NCBI RefSeq assembly: GCF_016907275.1
Contig: NZ_JAFBBP010000001.1
Location: forward strand, 4,206,001 to 4,270,000
Direction of reading: 5' to 3'
DNA length: 64,000 nucleotides
From: Micromonospora luteifusca
GTDB lineage: Bacteria > Actinomycetota > Actinomycetes > Mycobacteriales > Micromonosporaceae
Each line of letters opens with the position of its first letter. The stretch's first letter is position 1. A program made the position numbers and the translations under genes. Below, piece after piece: positions 38,724 through 47,490 of this stretch. The notes under the pieces were generated by a model. It was not told the origin of the DNA, ran no database searches, and saw nothing but the letters and a program-made list of their open reading frames with translations.

Positions 38724-38816
38724 GCCCGTCACGGTAGCCGCCACGCCTGCCGCCGGACGGGAAACTGCCACCGTCGACATCCCACGGTTTCCTGAGTACG
38801 CGCGTAAGGTGATCAC

Positions 38817-40214
38817 ATGCGCGCTGAGCGTGTGGATCACCCCATTGACCATGATCAAGCGGTGGACACGCTGCGACGGTCGTACGCCGCGGTGCCCACG
38901 GGCGAGCCTGTCCGGCTGGCCAAACGCACTTCCAACCTGTTCCGCCCCCGGTCCGCTCCCCGGACTCCGGGGCTCGACGTGAGTGGCCTGAACGGCGTGC
39001 TCTCGGTCGACCCGACCGGGCGCACCGCCGACGTGCAGGGCATGTGCACCTACGAGGACCTGGTCGACGCGACGCTGCCGCACGGGCTGATGCCGCTGGT
39101 GGTGCCGCAGCTACGCACCATCACCCTGGGTGGCGCGGTCACCGGCCTCGGGATCGAGTCGACCTCGTTCCGCAACGGCCTGCCCCACGAGTCGGTGCGG
39201 GAGATGGACATCCTCACCGGCTCGGGCGAGATCGTCACCGCCCGCCCCGACGGCGACCACGCCGACCTGTTCGCCGCGTTCCCCAACTCGCTGGGCAGCC
39301 TCGGTTACGCCACCCGGTTACGCATCGAGCTGCAACCGGTCGGCCGGTACGTGGCGCTGCGCAACGTCCGGTTCACCCGACTGGAGGCGCTCACCGACGC
39401 GATCGCCGAGGTCACCGCCACCCGGTCCTGGGCCGGCGAGCCGGTCGACGCGATGGACGGGGTGATGTTCAGCCCCGGCGAGGCGTACCTGGTGTTCGCC
39501 ACGTTCACCGACGCCGCCGACCCGCCCAGCGACTACACCGGTCAGGGGATCTACTACCGGTCGCTGCGCCGGCGCACCCGGGACGTGCTCACCGCGTACG
39601 ACTATCTCTGGCGCTGGGACACCGACTGGTTCTGGTGCTCGGCGGCGTTCGGCGCGCAGCACCCGGTCGTGCGCAGGCTCTGGCCGGCGCGTTACCGGCG
39701 CAGCGACTTCTACCACCGCCTGGTTCGGCTGGAGCATCGGCACCAGGTCGCGGCCCGGATCGACCGGCTGCGTGGGCAGCCGGCCCGGGAGCGGGTCGTG
39801 CAGGACGTCGAGATCCCGCTGGACCAGACGGCCGACTTCCTGCGCTGGTTCGCCGGCGCGGTGGGGATGAACCCGGTGTGGCTGTGTCCGTTGCGCCTGC
39901 GTGAGCCGGCGGGTGCCGGTTCGGCGCGCTCTTGGCCGCTGTATCCACTCCGGCCGGGGCAGGACTACGTCAACATTGGGTTCTGGGGGAGCGTGCCGAT
40001 CGCGCCGGGCGCCGCCGACGGCGACGTCAACCGCACGATCGAACGCAGGGTGTCGGAGTCGGGCGGGCACAAGTCGCTCTACTCCGACGCGTACTACGAC
40101 CGGGACGCCTTCGATCGCCTGTACGGCGGCGACACGTGGCGGGCGGTGAAAGACCGCTACGACCCGGACCACCGGCTGACGGGACTGTACGAAAAGGCGG
40201 TAGCACGAGCATGA
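38817..40214 (+). CDS. tmsA: FAD-dependent fatty-acid methylene reductase (TmsA/BfaA type)
   Basis: This 465-residue oxidoreductase has an N-terminal PCMH-type FAD-binding domain (VPTGEPVRLAKRTSNLF, GMCTYEDLVDATLPHGLMPLVVPQLRTITLGGAVTGLGIES). Its C-terminal cap domain is like DHCR24. It overlaps the next gene, a CFA-type methyltransferase, by four bases. This pairing matches the described tuberculostearic acid system (Rv0449c/Rv0447c; TmsA/TmsB). There the FAD enzyme reduces the 10-methylene lipid to 10-methyl. Micromonospora membranes contain such 10-methyl fatty acids. The assignment is by analogy and gene order. Confidence 0.82.
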   Translation: MRAERVDHPIDHDQAVDTLRRSYAAVPTGEPVRLAKRTSNLFRPRSAPRTPGLDVSGLNGVLSVDPTGRTADVQGMCTYEDLVDATLPHGLMPLVVPQLRTITLGGAVTGLGIESTSFRNGLPHESVREMDILTGSGEIVTARPDGDHADLFAAFPNSLGSLGYATRLRIELQPVGRYVALRNVRFTRLEALTDAIAEVTATRSWAGEPVDAMDGVMFSPGEAYLVFATFTDAADPPSDYTGQGIYYRSLRRRTRDVLTAYDYLWRWDTDWFWCSAAFGAQHPVVRRLWPARYRRSDFYHRLVRLEHRHQVAARIDRLRGQPARERVVQDVEIPLDQTADFLRWFAGAVGMNPVWLCPLRLREPAGAGSARSWPLYPLRPGQDYVNIGFWGSVPIAPGAADGDVNRTIERRVSESGGHKSLYSDAYYDRDAFDRLYGGDTWRAVKDRYDPDHRLTGLYEKAVARA

Positions 40215-41554
40215 GCCTGACCGACAGAGATCAGGGGGCGGCGAGCGTCCCCGCCACCCCTCCGGCGGGGGGTCGGCCCACGGGTCCGACCGTGGCGGAC
40301 GTCGTCCGCGCGGTCACCGCGGGGCCGTTGCCGGTGCGGATCACCGGGTACGACGGCAGCGCCGTTGGCCCGTCCGACGCCGGCATCACCCTCGCGATCC
40401 GTTCCGAGCGGGGGCTGTCGTACCTGCTCACCGCCCCCGGCGACCTGGGCATGGCCCGGGCCTACGTCAGTGGCGACCTGGCGTTGCAGGGGGTGCACCC
40501 GGGCGACCCGTATGAGGCGTTGCGAGTGCTCAAGGACGAGTTGCGGTTGCGTCCACCGTCGTTGACCGAGGGGCTGGCGCTGGTCCGCGGGCTGGGCTGG
40601 GAGCGGCTGATGCCGCCGCCGGCACCTCCGCAGGAGGCGCAGCCGCGGTGGAAGCGGGTGATGAACGGGCTGCGGCACTCGAGGGTCCGCGACAGCACGG
40701 CGATCTCGCACCACTACGACGTCTCGAATGCCTTCTACGAGAAGGTGCTCGGCCCGTCGATGACGTACACCTGCGCGGTTTTCCGGTCTCCGGACGACAC
40801 GTTGGAGCAGGCCCAGGCCGCGAAGTACGACCTGGTCGCCGGCAAGTTGGCGCTCAAGAAGGGGATGCGGCTGCTGGATGTGGGCTGCGGCTGGGGTGGC
40901 ATGGTCCGGCACGCGGCCCGCGAGTACGGCGTGAAGGCCCTCGGGGTGACCCTGTCGAAGGCGCAGGCCGAGTGGGCGCAGGCGGCGATCGAGCGGGAGG
41001 GGCTGACCGGGCTCGCCGAGGTGCGGCACATGGACTACCGGGACGCGCCGGCGGAGCAGTTCGACGCCATCTCCTCGATCGGCTTGACCGAGCACATCGG
41101 GGTGCGCAACTACCCGACCTATTTCGGGGCGCTGCGGCACCGGCTGCGCGCGGGGGGTCGGCTGCTCAACCACTGCATCACCCGCGCGGACAATCGGGCG
41201 CCGCACCGCTCCGGCGCGTTCATCGACCGGTACGTCTTCCCGGACGGGGAGTTGGCCGGCCCGGGCCGGCTGATCAGCGAGATCCACGATGCCGGGCTGG
41301 AGGTGCATCACGAGGAGAACCTGCGCCAGCACTACGCGCTGACGCTGGCCGCCTGGTGTCGCAACCTGGTCGAGCACTGGGACTTCTGCGTGTCCGAGGT
41401 GGGCGCGGGCACCGCCCGGGTGTGGGGGTTGTACATGGCCGGGTCGCGGATGGCGTTCGAGCGCAACGGCATCCAGCTGCACCAGGTGCTGGCCACGCAC
41501 AACGGCCCGGACGGTGTGAACGGCTACCCGCTGCGACCGGACTGGTTGCCCTGA
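40211..41554 (+). CDS. tmsB: S-adenosylmethionine-dependent fatty-acid methyltransferase (TmsB/UfaA1 type)
   Basis: This 447-residue cyclopropane-fatty-acid-synthase-like enzyme has an N-terminal domain of about 160 residues. The SAM fold follows, with motif I LLDVGCGWGG near residues 221-230, SISHHYDVSN-type substrate region (AISHHYDVSNAFYEKVLG), GVTLSKAQAEWA and SIGLTEHIG. In the Tms/Bfa system it methylates oleoyl phospholipid to the 10-methylene product, which TmsA then reduces. The ATGA overlap with tmsA supports a common role. A classical cyclopropane synthase cannot be ruled out from sequence alone. Confidence 0.85.
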   Translation: MSLTDRDQGAASVPATPPAGGRPTGPTVADVVRAVTAGPLPVRITGYDGSAVGPSDAGITLAIRSERGLSYLLTAPGDLGMARAYVSGDLALQGVHPGDPYEALRVLKDELRLRPPSLTEGLALVRGLGWERLMPPPAPPQEAQPRWKRVMNGLRHSRVRDSTAISHHYDVSNAFYEKVLGPSMTYTCAVFRSPDDTLEQAQAAKYDLVAGKLALKKGMRLLDVGCGWGGMVRHAAREYGVKALGVTLSKAQAEWAQAAIEREGLTGLAEVRHMDYRDAPAEQFDAISSIGLTEHIGVRNYPTYFGALRHRLRAGGRLLNHCITRADNRAPHRSGAFIDRYVFPDGELAGPGRLISEIHDAGLEVHHEENLRQHYALTLAAWCRNLVEHWDFCVSEVGAGTARVWGLYMAGSRMAFERNGIQLHQVLATHNGPDGVNGYPLRPDWLP

Positions 41555-41574
41555 TCACCTGCTGACCGCTGCCT

Positions 41575-41605
41575 GAAGCCGCGCCGAGAAAGTCGGCGCG
41601 GCTTC
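41575..41605 (+). terminator. Terminator after tmsB
   Basis: A 13-bp perfect stem (GAAGCCGCGCCGA) with loop GAAAG begins 20 bases after the stop. Confidence 0.88.
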
Positions 41606-41616
41606 TCGCGAACCGA

Positions 41617-41643
41617 TTGACAAACAAATTTTGTACGTACAAA
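41617..41643 (+). promoter_or_regulatory. Promoter with 14-bp palindromic operator
   Basis: TTGACA (41617-41622) is a perfect -35 box. TTTGTACGTACAAA (41630-41643) is a perfect 14-bp palindrome covering the spacer and the likely -10 region (TACAAA). The ArsR-type gene starts 12 bases later at 41655. The geometry fits autorepression of the ArsR/SRPBCC operon. Confidence 0.65.
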
Positions 41644-41654
41644 CTGATTTTGCC

Positions 41655-42212
41655 ATGAGAGACGTCCTGTACCTGGAGCAGATCGAGCAGGCCGAAGTCC
41701 TGCTCAAGCCGCATCGCGTCGAGGTGCTGCGGCAACTGGCCGAGCCGCGCACCTGCACCGAGGTCGCGGCCCGACTCGACCAGACGCCACAGCGCGTCTA
41801 TTACCACGTCAAGCAGCTCGTCGCGGCCGGCCTCGTCGAGCTGGTCAACGAGCGCAAGGTCCGCGGCATCACCGAGGGCATCTACCAGGCGGCCGCCCGG
41901 TCGTACTGGCTGTCCCCCCGGCTCGTCGGCCGGATCGGGCTGCGCCGGGCCCGTGACGAGCTGAGCCTGGGCTACCTGCTCGACCTGATGGAAGAGGTCC
42001 AGGCCGACGTCGCCGCCCTGGACCGGACTGCACCCGAGCTGCCCTCCGTCGGGGTCTCCGGCGAGATCCGGGTGCCGGCAGAGCTTCGACCGCAGTTTCT
42101 GCACGACCTGCAAACCGCACTTCAGGACCTGTTCACCCGTTATGGCGGCAGTGAAGGAGATGCCTTCAAGCTTGCCGTCGCCTGCTATCCGAAAGGGAAA
42201 GACCATGAGTGA
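41655..42212 (+). CDS. ArsR-type winged-helix regulator
   Basis: This protein of about 185 residues has an N-terminal winged HTH (HRVEVLRQLAEPRTCTEVAARLDQTPQRVYYHVKQLVAAGLVELV). A C-terminal helical domain follows that may bind a ligand. Its gene lies 12 bases after a palindromic operator and overlaps the next gene, a double SRPBCC protein, by eight bases. This ArsR plus AHSA1 pairing is common in actinomycetes. The regulator usually represses the pair, but the inducer is unknown. Confidence 0.85.
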   Translation: MRDVLYLEQIEQAEVLLKPHRVEVLRQLAEPRTCTEVAARLDQTPQRVYYHVKQLVAAGLVELVNERKVRGITEGIYQAAARSYWLSPRLVGRIGLRRARDELSLGYLLDLMEEVQADVAALDRTAPELPSVGVSGEIRVPAELRPQFLHDLQTALQDLFTRYGGSEGDAFKLAVACYPKGKDHE

Positions 42213-43068
42213 ACCGTTGAAGGTGCAGGCCCGTCTCTCCGCGCCCGTCGGGCGCGTCCGCAAGGCCCTGACCGACCCGACCGAGCTGCGTCTCTGGCTG
42301 GCCGAGCACGCCGAGGTCGAGCTGCCCCAGCGGTACGAGTTCTGGGGCCGTTACACGCCCGAGGGTGACGCCCCGCACCAGCGGCTGCTGCACTCCGACG
42401 ACGACACGCTGCGCTTCGGCTGGGTGCTCGACGGGGTGGAGACCACCACCGAGTTCCAGCTCACCGCCGAGGGCACGGACAGCACCGTGCTGACGCTGAC
42501 CCAGAGCCACTTCGACTTCGCCGAGGCGATGAGCGGCTCCAGCATCCGGGGCGTGCTCCAGACGTACTGGGCGCTCGCCGTCGCCAACCTGGCCGCCCAC
42601 CTGGAGGGGCGGTCGGTGCTGCCCCGCACCGACTTCACCTCCGCCGACCTGCGCGGTGAGCTGGTCATCGCCGCCCCGGCCGACAAGGTGTGGGAGTCGC
42701 TGACCGACTCGGACCAGGCCAGTGCCTGGTTCGGCTTCCCGATCGGCATCGAGCCCTGGGTCGGCGGCCGGTACGCCATGGGTGGCTTCGACGCCGGCTA
42801 CGCCGCCAAGGTGGTCGACCTGGAGCCGGGCCGGAAGATGTCCGTCGACTGGGGCCCGGTCGGCGTCACCAACTGGGAGCTGGCCGAGTCCGGTGGCCGG
42901 ACCACGCTGACGTTCGTGCAGAGCGGCTTCGACGAGGCCAACCCGCCGTACGCGGCCTGGAGCGGGTCGGTTGCCGGTCTGGCCGAGCTGCGCCGCTTCC
43001 ACGAGATGCCGGACTGGCAGCCGATCTGGCTTCCCGCCGAGGTCCCCGGCCTGGAGCCCGCCAACTGA
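42205..43068 (+). CDS. Protein with two SRPBCC (AHSA1-like) domains
   Basis: This 287-residue protein is built from two START/Bet v1-like domains. Residues 1-140 contain VQARLSAPVGRVRKALTDPTELRLWL. Residues 145-285 contain GELVIAAPADKVWESLTDSDQASAWFGFPIGIEPWVGGRY. Each should form a hydrophobic pocket; the ligand is unknown. It is co-translated with the ArsR-type regulator. The stop is followed by a 73-base palindrome. Confidence 0.85.
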   Translation: MSEPLKVQARLSAPVGRVRKALTDPTELRLWLAEHAEVELPQRYEFWGRYTPEGDAPHQRLLHSDDDTLRFGWVLDGVETTTEFQLTAEGTDSTVLTLTQSHFDFAEAMSGSSIRGVLQTYWALAVANLAAHLEGRSVLPRTDFTSADLRGELVIAAPADKVWESLTDSDQASAWFGFPIGIEPWVGGRYAMGGFDAGYAAKVVDLEPGRKMSVDWGPVGVTNWELAESGGRTTLTFVQSGFDEANPPYAAWSGSVAGLAELRRFHEMPDWQPIWLPAEVPGLEPAN

Positions 43069-43080
43069 CGGTCTCGCCGT

Positions 43081-43153
43081 GATCGTGCTCGATCAAGGAT
43101 GTAGTGGCCTCACTCGCGCTCCGAGGGCACTATCTCCTGGATCGAGCACGATC
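43081..43153. repeat. 73-base near-perfect hairpin (GATC family)
   Basis: The arms GATCGTGCTCGATC (43081-43094) and its complement (43140-43153) are perfect. The inner halves continue pairing with few mismatches to a loop near 43112-43122. It lies 13 bases past the SRPBCC gene and is probably its terminator. Confidence 0.75.
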
Positions 43154-43235
43154 CTGAGCCGGCCGGCGAGGCGGCTGTCCCGATTCGCTGGCCGGGGTCG
43201 GTGACTTTTCGGGGTGGAATGGGTACTGGCGTGCG

Positions 43236-43469
43236 ATGTTCTTCATCTTTGGTCTGCGTACCAAGGTCGACCGGTCCGGTGTCGTGCAGCAGGTCTGCCG
43301 ACACTGCGGCAACCACGCCGCGCAGGTGATCACCCGCCGATCGACGAAATTCACCCTCTTCTTCATACCCCTCATCCCGATCCGCACCCGGTACGTGCAG
43401 CAGTGCACGTTCTGCGGGGCGCAGTACGAGATCTCCAGGTCCGACGCCGAGCGCCTCCCGGTCGGCTGA
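43236..43469 (+). CDS. Small zinc-ribbon protein
   Basis: This 77-residue protein has two CxxC pairs (CRHCGNHAAQ and CTFCGAQYEIS). They flank a hydrophobic segment (FTLFFIPLIPIRTRY), matching the zinc-ribbon_15 type found in many actinomycetes. The function is unknown; it is probably a membrane-associated zinc-binding scaffold. There is no obvious operon partner. About 240 bases downstream are gene-free before the convergent M50 protease gene. Confidence 0.82.
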   Translation: MFFIFGLRTKVDRSGVVQQVCRHCGNHAAQVITRRSTKFTLFFIPLIPIRTRYVQQCTFCGAQYEISRSDAERLPVG

Positions 43470-43708
43470 GCCGCAGATGTCCCGCTTCCTCTGCTGGCTG
43501 ATCCGTCGACCACCGCCGTCCTGCGGCCCTCCGGTGCACACCGCCCCACGCCCGCCCTGCACCCCTGGCCGGCGGAAACCCCGTCGTGCCCGCCGTCCCC
43601 TGGCCGGCACCGGGTTGCCCCGCGCGCCGTGGAACCGCTCCGCCGGTCGCTGACCACATCCGTCGCGCATCACCCTGCCACCGATACCGGTGGGTGACCG
43701 TCCGCCGG

Positions 43709-44896
43709 TCAGGTGGCCGCCATCGGTGCCGGGGCGAACATGGGCGGTGTCGGGTCGGCCGCCCGGATCGCGGCAACGACCTGGGTCAGTTGCCGGAAGT
43801 TGCCGCCGGCCGCCCGGACGTGGGTGTCGGCATCGGCGTGGTTGCCGAGGTGACATTCGGCGATGGCCCGCAGGAGAAACGCGACGCTGCACAGGTCCGG
43901 CGGGTCGACACCGGGCCGGACGTCGAGAACCAGCGACCGTGCCTGCTCCGGCCGTTCATTGAGCAGGTGAGCCAGGCTCATGGCGACCCGAGCAGACAAC
44001 CTGTGCGGCTGCACGTGGCAGCCGAGCTGGGCCATTTCCCAGATCTCCAACACCTCTCGGTGTGCGACCGGCGATCTGGTCACCACCGCGGCGTACAGGT
44101 ACCACAACCCGAACTGGACGCTGAGCACCTGCCCGATCGCGGCGGCGGCCCGGGGGTCGGTGCTGTCGGCGCGGGCCAGCGCCGCGAGGTGCTCGGCGTC
44201 GGCCATGAGGTCCGCAGCCGAATGCCAGTGTCCCGTGCTCCAGCGCCGCCGGTAGGCGGCGAGCGCGACTCGCGGGTCGTCACCGTCGAGAACCGGATCT
44301 CCGGGACGGCCGCCGTCAACCTCCCCGTGGCTGAGCGTCCGCAGGGCCCTGGCTATCTCCTCCTGGTAGTAGGCCGCCCGGAGCACGGCGGTGGTGGCAG
44401 TTGGCGCCAGGAGCCAGCGGAGCAGGTTGCGGCCGTCACTGTGGGGCGATGTCCAGGGAACGAGGTTGACCAACCCGAGCAGCGCCCCGACAATCGCCGC
44501 GCCGATCACCGCGACCCGTGTCAACGGTGTGCCCAGCAACGTCGTTGCGGCACCGAGCGCCGTCGCGGTGCACAGATTCGTCATCGGGCCACCGAGGTAG
44601 AACAGCACCATCCGCAGCGGCAACGCGGTCGCCGACGGTGCCGGCCGAACCCACACTTCGCTCCGCCAACCGGTGAACGGCACGATGCGGACCGCGACGA
44701 CCGGCAGGTGCAGCAGCTTCGCCACGACGAGGTGCCCACACTCGTGCAGGACGACGTGCAGCCACAACGACAGGCAGGTGAGGCCGACGGCGACGATCGC
44801 CCCGGTCAGGGACTCGGTGACGAACAGCGCGAAGAACACCGCTTCCAACACCAGGAGGATGGATGCGACGACCAGCCGTCGGCGGGGGGAGGTCAC
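43709..44896 (-). CDS. M50-family (site-2 protease-like) membrane metalloprotease
   Basis: This protein of about 395 residues has the zinc motif H51-E52-C-G-H55 inside a membrane helix (HVVLHECGHLVVAKLL). The second motif region NLVPWTSPHSDGRNLLRW carries the Asp ligand, although the usual NPxP is changed. Four to five helices are followed by a soluble C-terminal domain of about 200 residues with TPR-like helices. It probably cleaves membrane proteins or only keeps the fold. Start GTG 44896 is my choice; no ribosome binding site is visible. Confidence 0.75.
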   Translation of the reverse strand: MTSPRRRLVVASILLVLEAVFFALFVTESLTGAIVAVGLTCLSLWLHVVLHECGHLVVAKLLHLPVVAVRIVPFTGWRSEVWVRPAPSATALPLRMVLFYLGGPMTNLCTATALGAATTLLGTPLTRVAVIGAAIVGALLGLVNLVPWTSPHSDGRNLLRWLLAPTATTAVLRAAYYQEEIARALRTLSHGEVDGGRPGDPVLDGDDPRVALAAYRRRWSTGHWHSAADLMADAEHLAALARADSTDPRAAAAIGQVLSVQFGLWYLYAAVVTRSPVAHREVLEIWEMAQLGCHVQPHRLSARVAMSLAHLLNERPEQARSLVLDVRPGVDPPDLCSVAFLLRAIAECHLGNHADADTHVRAAGGNFRQLTQVVAAIRAADPTPPMFAPAPMAAT

Positions 44897-45190
44897 CGGG
44901 GAGATGGTACGGCGGAACAGGTCCAGGCGTGGGTACGTCCATCGCCGAGCCCCTCGCGCATAGGCGGGCTGGCCCGGGCTACGCGGCTCCCCTGTGGCCG
45001 GACCGGCTTGATCTGCACGGCCGTCCGGACCTTGGCGGGCACCCCGGGCGCTGGCTAGGCTTTCGGGGTTTGCCGTGGACAGGTCCGCCGAGGGCGCACG
45101 TACGACGAAGAGCCGGAGCGACCGTGTCGCGACAGGACGTGAAGCAGGCCGCGGGGGAGCGAACCCCTGACGAGCCGACCGGCGGGCCGC

Positions 45191-47440
45191 GTGCCGGCCA
45201 CTGACATCGCGCCGGCCCGGCTGAGCCGCGTCGGGCTGGTCGTCGCGGGCTCGGTCGTTCTCCTGGAGGCGCTCTGGCTCGTCGCCGCCCTGCCCGGAGC
45301 CGCGCTGGTCAGTGACGTCGGCGCGCTGCTGATCGCCGGGTGGGCGACCGTCGCGTGTGCCGGCGTAGGCCGTCGACATCCGGCCCCGCTGCGCAGGTTC
45401 TGGACGCTGCTCGCCGTCACCATGGCGCTCGCCGCGCTCGGCCGGGCCATCTGGACGGTGCAGCGGCACGTCGGCGGCGACCTGCCGCACACGCCGGTGG
45501 TCGGGGTGGTCTTCACCGCCGGAATCCTCACCGGCACGGCCGCGCTGCTCAGCTCGCCGTCCGCGCCACGGACCGCGGTCGGGCGGGCCCGCACGTTGCT
45601 GGACGGGGTGATCGTCGCCCTGGCCCTGGTGCCGATCGGTTGGGTGCTGGTCTTTCGGGGGGTCGCCGCCGCCGAGTTGGCCGACCCGGCGCGCACGCTG
45701 GGGCTGCTCTACCCGATGTTCGATCTGATGCAGCTCACGATCCTGGTCGCGGTGTCCGGGCCGGGCCGGCCGATGTGGCGGCCGATGAGCCTGCTCGCGG
45801 CGAGCCTCACCCTGCGGGTCGTCGCCGACGTCGCCTACGTCTCGTTGGTCGCCCGTGCCGACTACGCCGCCGGTCACCCGATCGACCTGTGCTGGCCGGT
45901 GAGCTACCTGCTGATCGGCCTGGCCACCCGGAAACCGCCGCCGCCGGACTGCGACGGCACCGACGACACCGCCGAGTCGCCGCTGCCGCCCTGGTGGCGG
46001 GTGGCGTTGCCGTACCTGCCGGTGGGCGGGGCGATCGTCGCGGTGGTGCTGGCCCGTCGGCCCACCGGGCAGACCCCGCACCTGGTCTTCGTGACCATGA
46101 TGGCGTTGCTCGCGGCTCTCGCGGTGCGGCAGGGGTTGGCCGCCAACGAGAACCTGCGGCTGGTGGTCCGGCTGCGCCGTCTCGCGTACGGCGACCAGCT
46201 CACCGGGCTGCCCAATCGGCTGCTGTTCAACCGACGGCTGCGCCTGGCCCTGCGCGACGGCCGACCGGTGGCCGTGCTGCTGCTCGACCTGGACGGGTTC
46301 AAGCAGGTCAACGACCGTTTCGGGCACGCGACCGGCGACACCCTGCTGACCGGCCTGGCGGCCCGGATGCGAGCTGCCGTGGCCGGTGACGGCACCATCG
46401 CCCGGCTCGGTGGGGACGAGTTCGCGGTCCTCGTCGACGCCGATCGACCGGTCGCACCGGAGCGGCTCGCCGAGCGACTGCTGGACGCGTTGCGGCCCTC
46501 CGACGGCGACGAGGACGTCGGGGTGCACCCGTCGGCGAGCATCGGCATCGCCGAGTACGGCCCGCAGCACGCCTCCCACAGCGACCTGTTGCGCGACGCC
46601 GACATCGCCATGTACGCGGCCAAGGCGGCGGGGAAGTCCGCGTACCGGACGTGCACCCCGGCGTTGCGTGAGTCGGCCGTCTCCCGTGCCGAGCTGATCG
46701 CCGACCTGCGTCGGGCGGTCGACGAGGATCAGTTGCACCTTGAGTTCCAACCCATCGTCGACCTGGCCACCGGCGCGGTACGCAGCGCCGAGGCGCTGGT
46801 GCGGTGGCGGCATCCCCGCCTGGGGATGCTGCCGCCGGCGAAGTTCCTTCCGCTGGCCGAGGAGACCGGGTTGATCCTGCCGATCGACCGGTGGGTGATC
46901 CACGAGGCGTGCCGGGCGGCGGCGACCTGGCGGGGTCGGGCGCCGGAGGCGACCGTGGCGGTGAACATCGCCGCGGCACACCTGCGCCGGCCGGACCTGA
47001 TCGCCACGGTCACCGCGGCCACCAGCGCCGCCGGGCTGGCGCCGCGGGCGTTGACCCTGGAGCTGACCGAATCGGCGCTGATCGAGGGCACCGAGGCGGT
47101 GCTGGAACGGCTGCACCAGCTCCGGGAGTTGGGCATCCGGATCGCCATCGACGACTTCGGCACCGGCTACTCGTCGCTGAGCTACCTGCACCGCATCCCG
47201 GCGACCGAGCTGAAGATCGACCGGTCGTTCGTGGCCCGGTTGGGGTCGGACGAGCGGGCGTACGCGACGGTGGAGATGGTCACCCGACTGGCCGGCGCGT
47301 TCGACCTGGCGGTGGTCGCCGAGGGGGTGGAGACCGAGCGTCAGCACGAGGCGGTCACCGCGATCGGCTGCCCGCGCGGTCAGGGCTATCTGTACGGGCG
47401 GCCGGACGTCCCTTCCATGGTGGGCCAGAATCGGGCTTGA
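45191..47440 (+). CDS. Membrane GGDEF-EAL protein (cyclic di-GMP turnover)
   Basis: This 749-residue protein has about eight N-terminal membrane helices (to residue 320). A diguanylate cyclase domain with an intact GGDEF motif near residue 408 (RLGGDEFAVLV) follows. Last is a phosphodiesterase domain with EAL near residue 534 (SAEALVRWRHP) and DDFGTGYSSLSYL. Both active sites look complete, so net activity cannot be predicted. c-di-GMP delays sporulation and shapes development in actinomycetes. GTG 45191 lacks a clear ribosome binding site. Confidence 0.9.
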   Translation: MPATDIAPARLSRVGLVVAGSVVLLEALWLVAALPGAALVSDVGALLIAGWATVACAGVGRRHPAPLRRFWTLLAVTMALAALGRAIWTVQRHVGGDLPHTPVVGVVFTAGILTGTAALLSSPSAPRTAVGRARTLLDGVIVALALVPIGWVLVFRGVAAAELADPARTLGLLYPMFDLMQLTILVAVSGPGRPMWRPMSLLAASLTLRVVADVAYVSLVARADYAAGHPIDLCWPVSYLLIGLATRKPPPPDCDGTDDTAESPLPPWWRVALPYLPVGGAIVAVVLARRPTGQTPHLVFVTMMALLAALAVRQGLAANENLRLVVRLRRLAYGDQLTGLPNRLLFNRRLRLALRDGRPVAVLLLDLDGFKQVNDRFGHATGDTLLTGLAARMRAAVAGDGTIARLGGDEFAVLVDADRPVAPERLAERLLDALRPSDGDEDVGVHPSASIGIAEYGPQHASHSDLLRDADIAMYAAKAAGKSAYRTCTPALRESAVSRAELIADLRRAVDEDQLHLEFQPIVDLATGAVRSAEALVRWRHPRLGMLPPAKFLPLAEETGLILPIDRWVIHEACRAAATWRGRAPEATVAVNIAAAHLRRPDLIATVTAATSAAGLAPRALTLELTESALIEGTEAVLERLHQLRELGIRIAIDDFGTGYSSLSYLHRIPATELKIDRSFVARLGSDERAYATVEMVTRLAGAFDLAVVAEGVETERQHEAVTAIGCPRGQGYLYGRPDVPSMVGQNRA

Positions 47441-47490
47441 CCCTGACGTAGCGGCAGGCGGCAGCCTGGTTCCCGGAAGGGAGGGGAACC

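Noticed and set aside
44897..47347. Very long minus-strand open frame running upstream from the M50 protease through the whole GGDEF-EAL gene
   Set aside because: It is the shadow of the GGDEF-EAL gene in high-GC DNA. Its translation is low-complexity Arg/Gln/Gly/Pro with no domain, while the plus strand has complete GGDEF and EAL motifs. Only the part below 44896 is a real gene.
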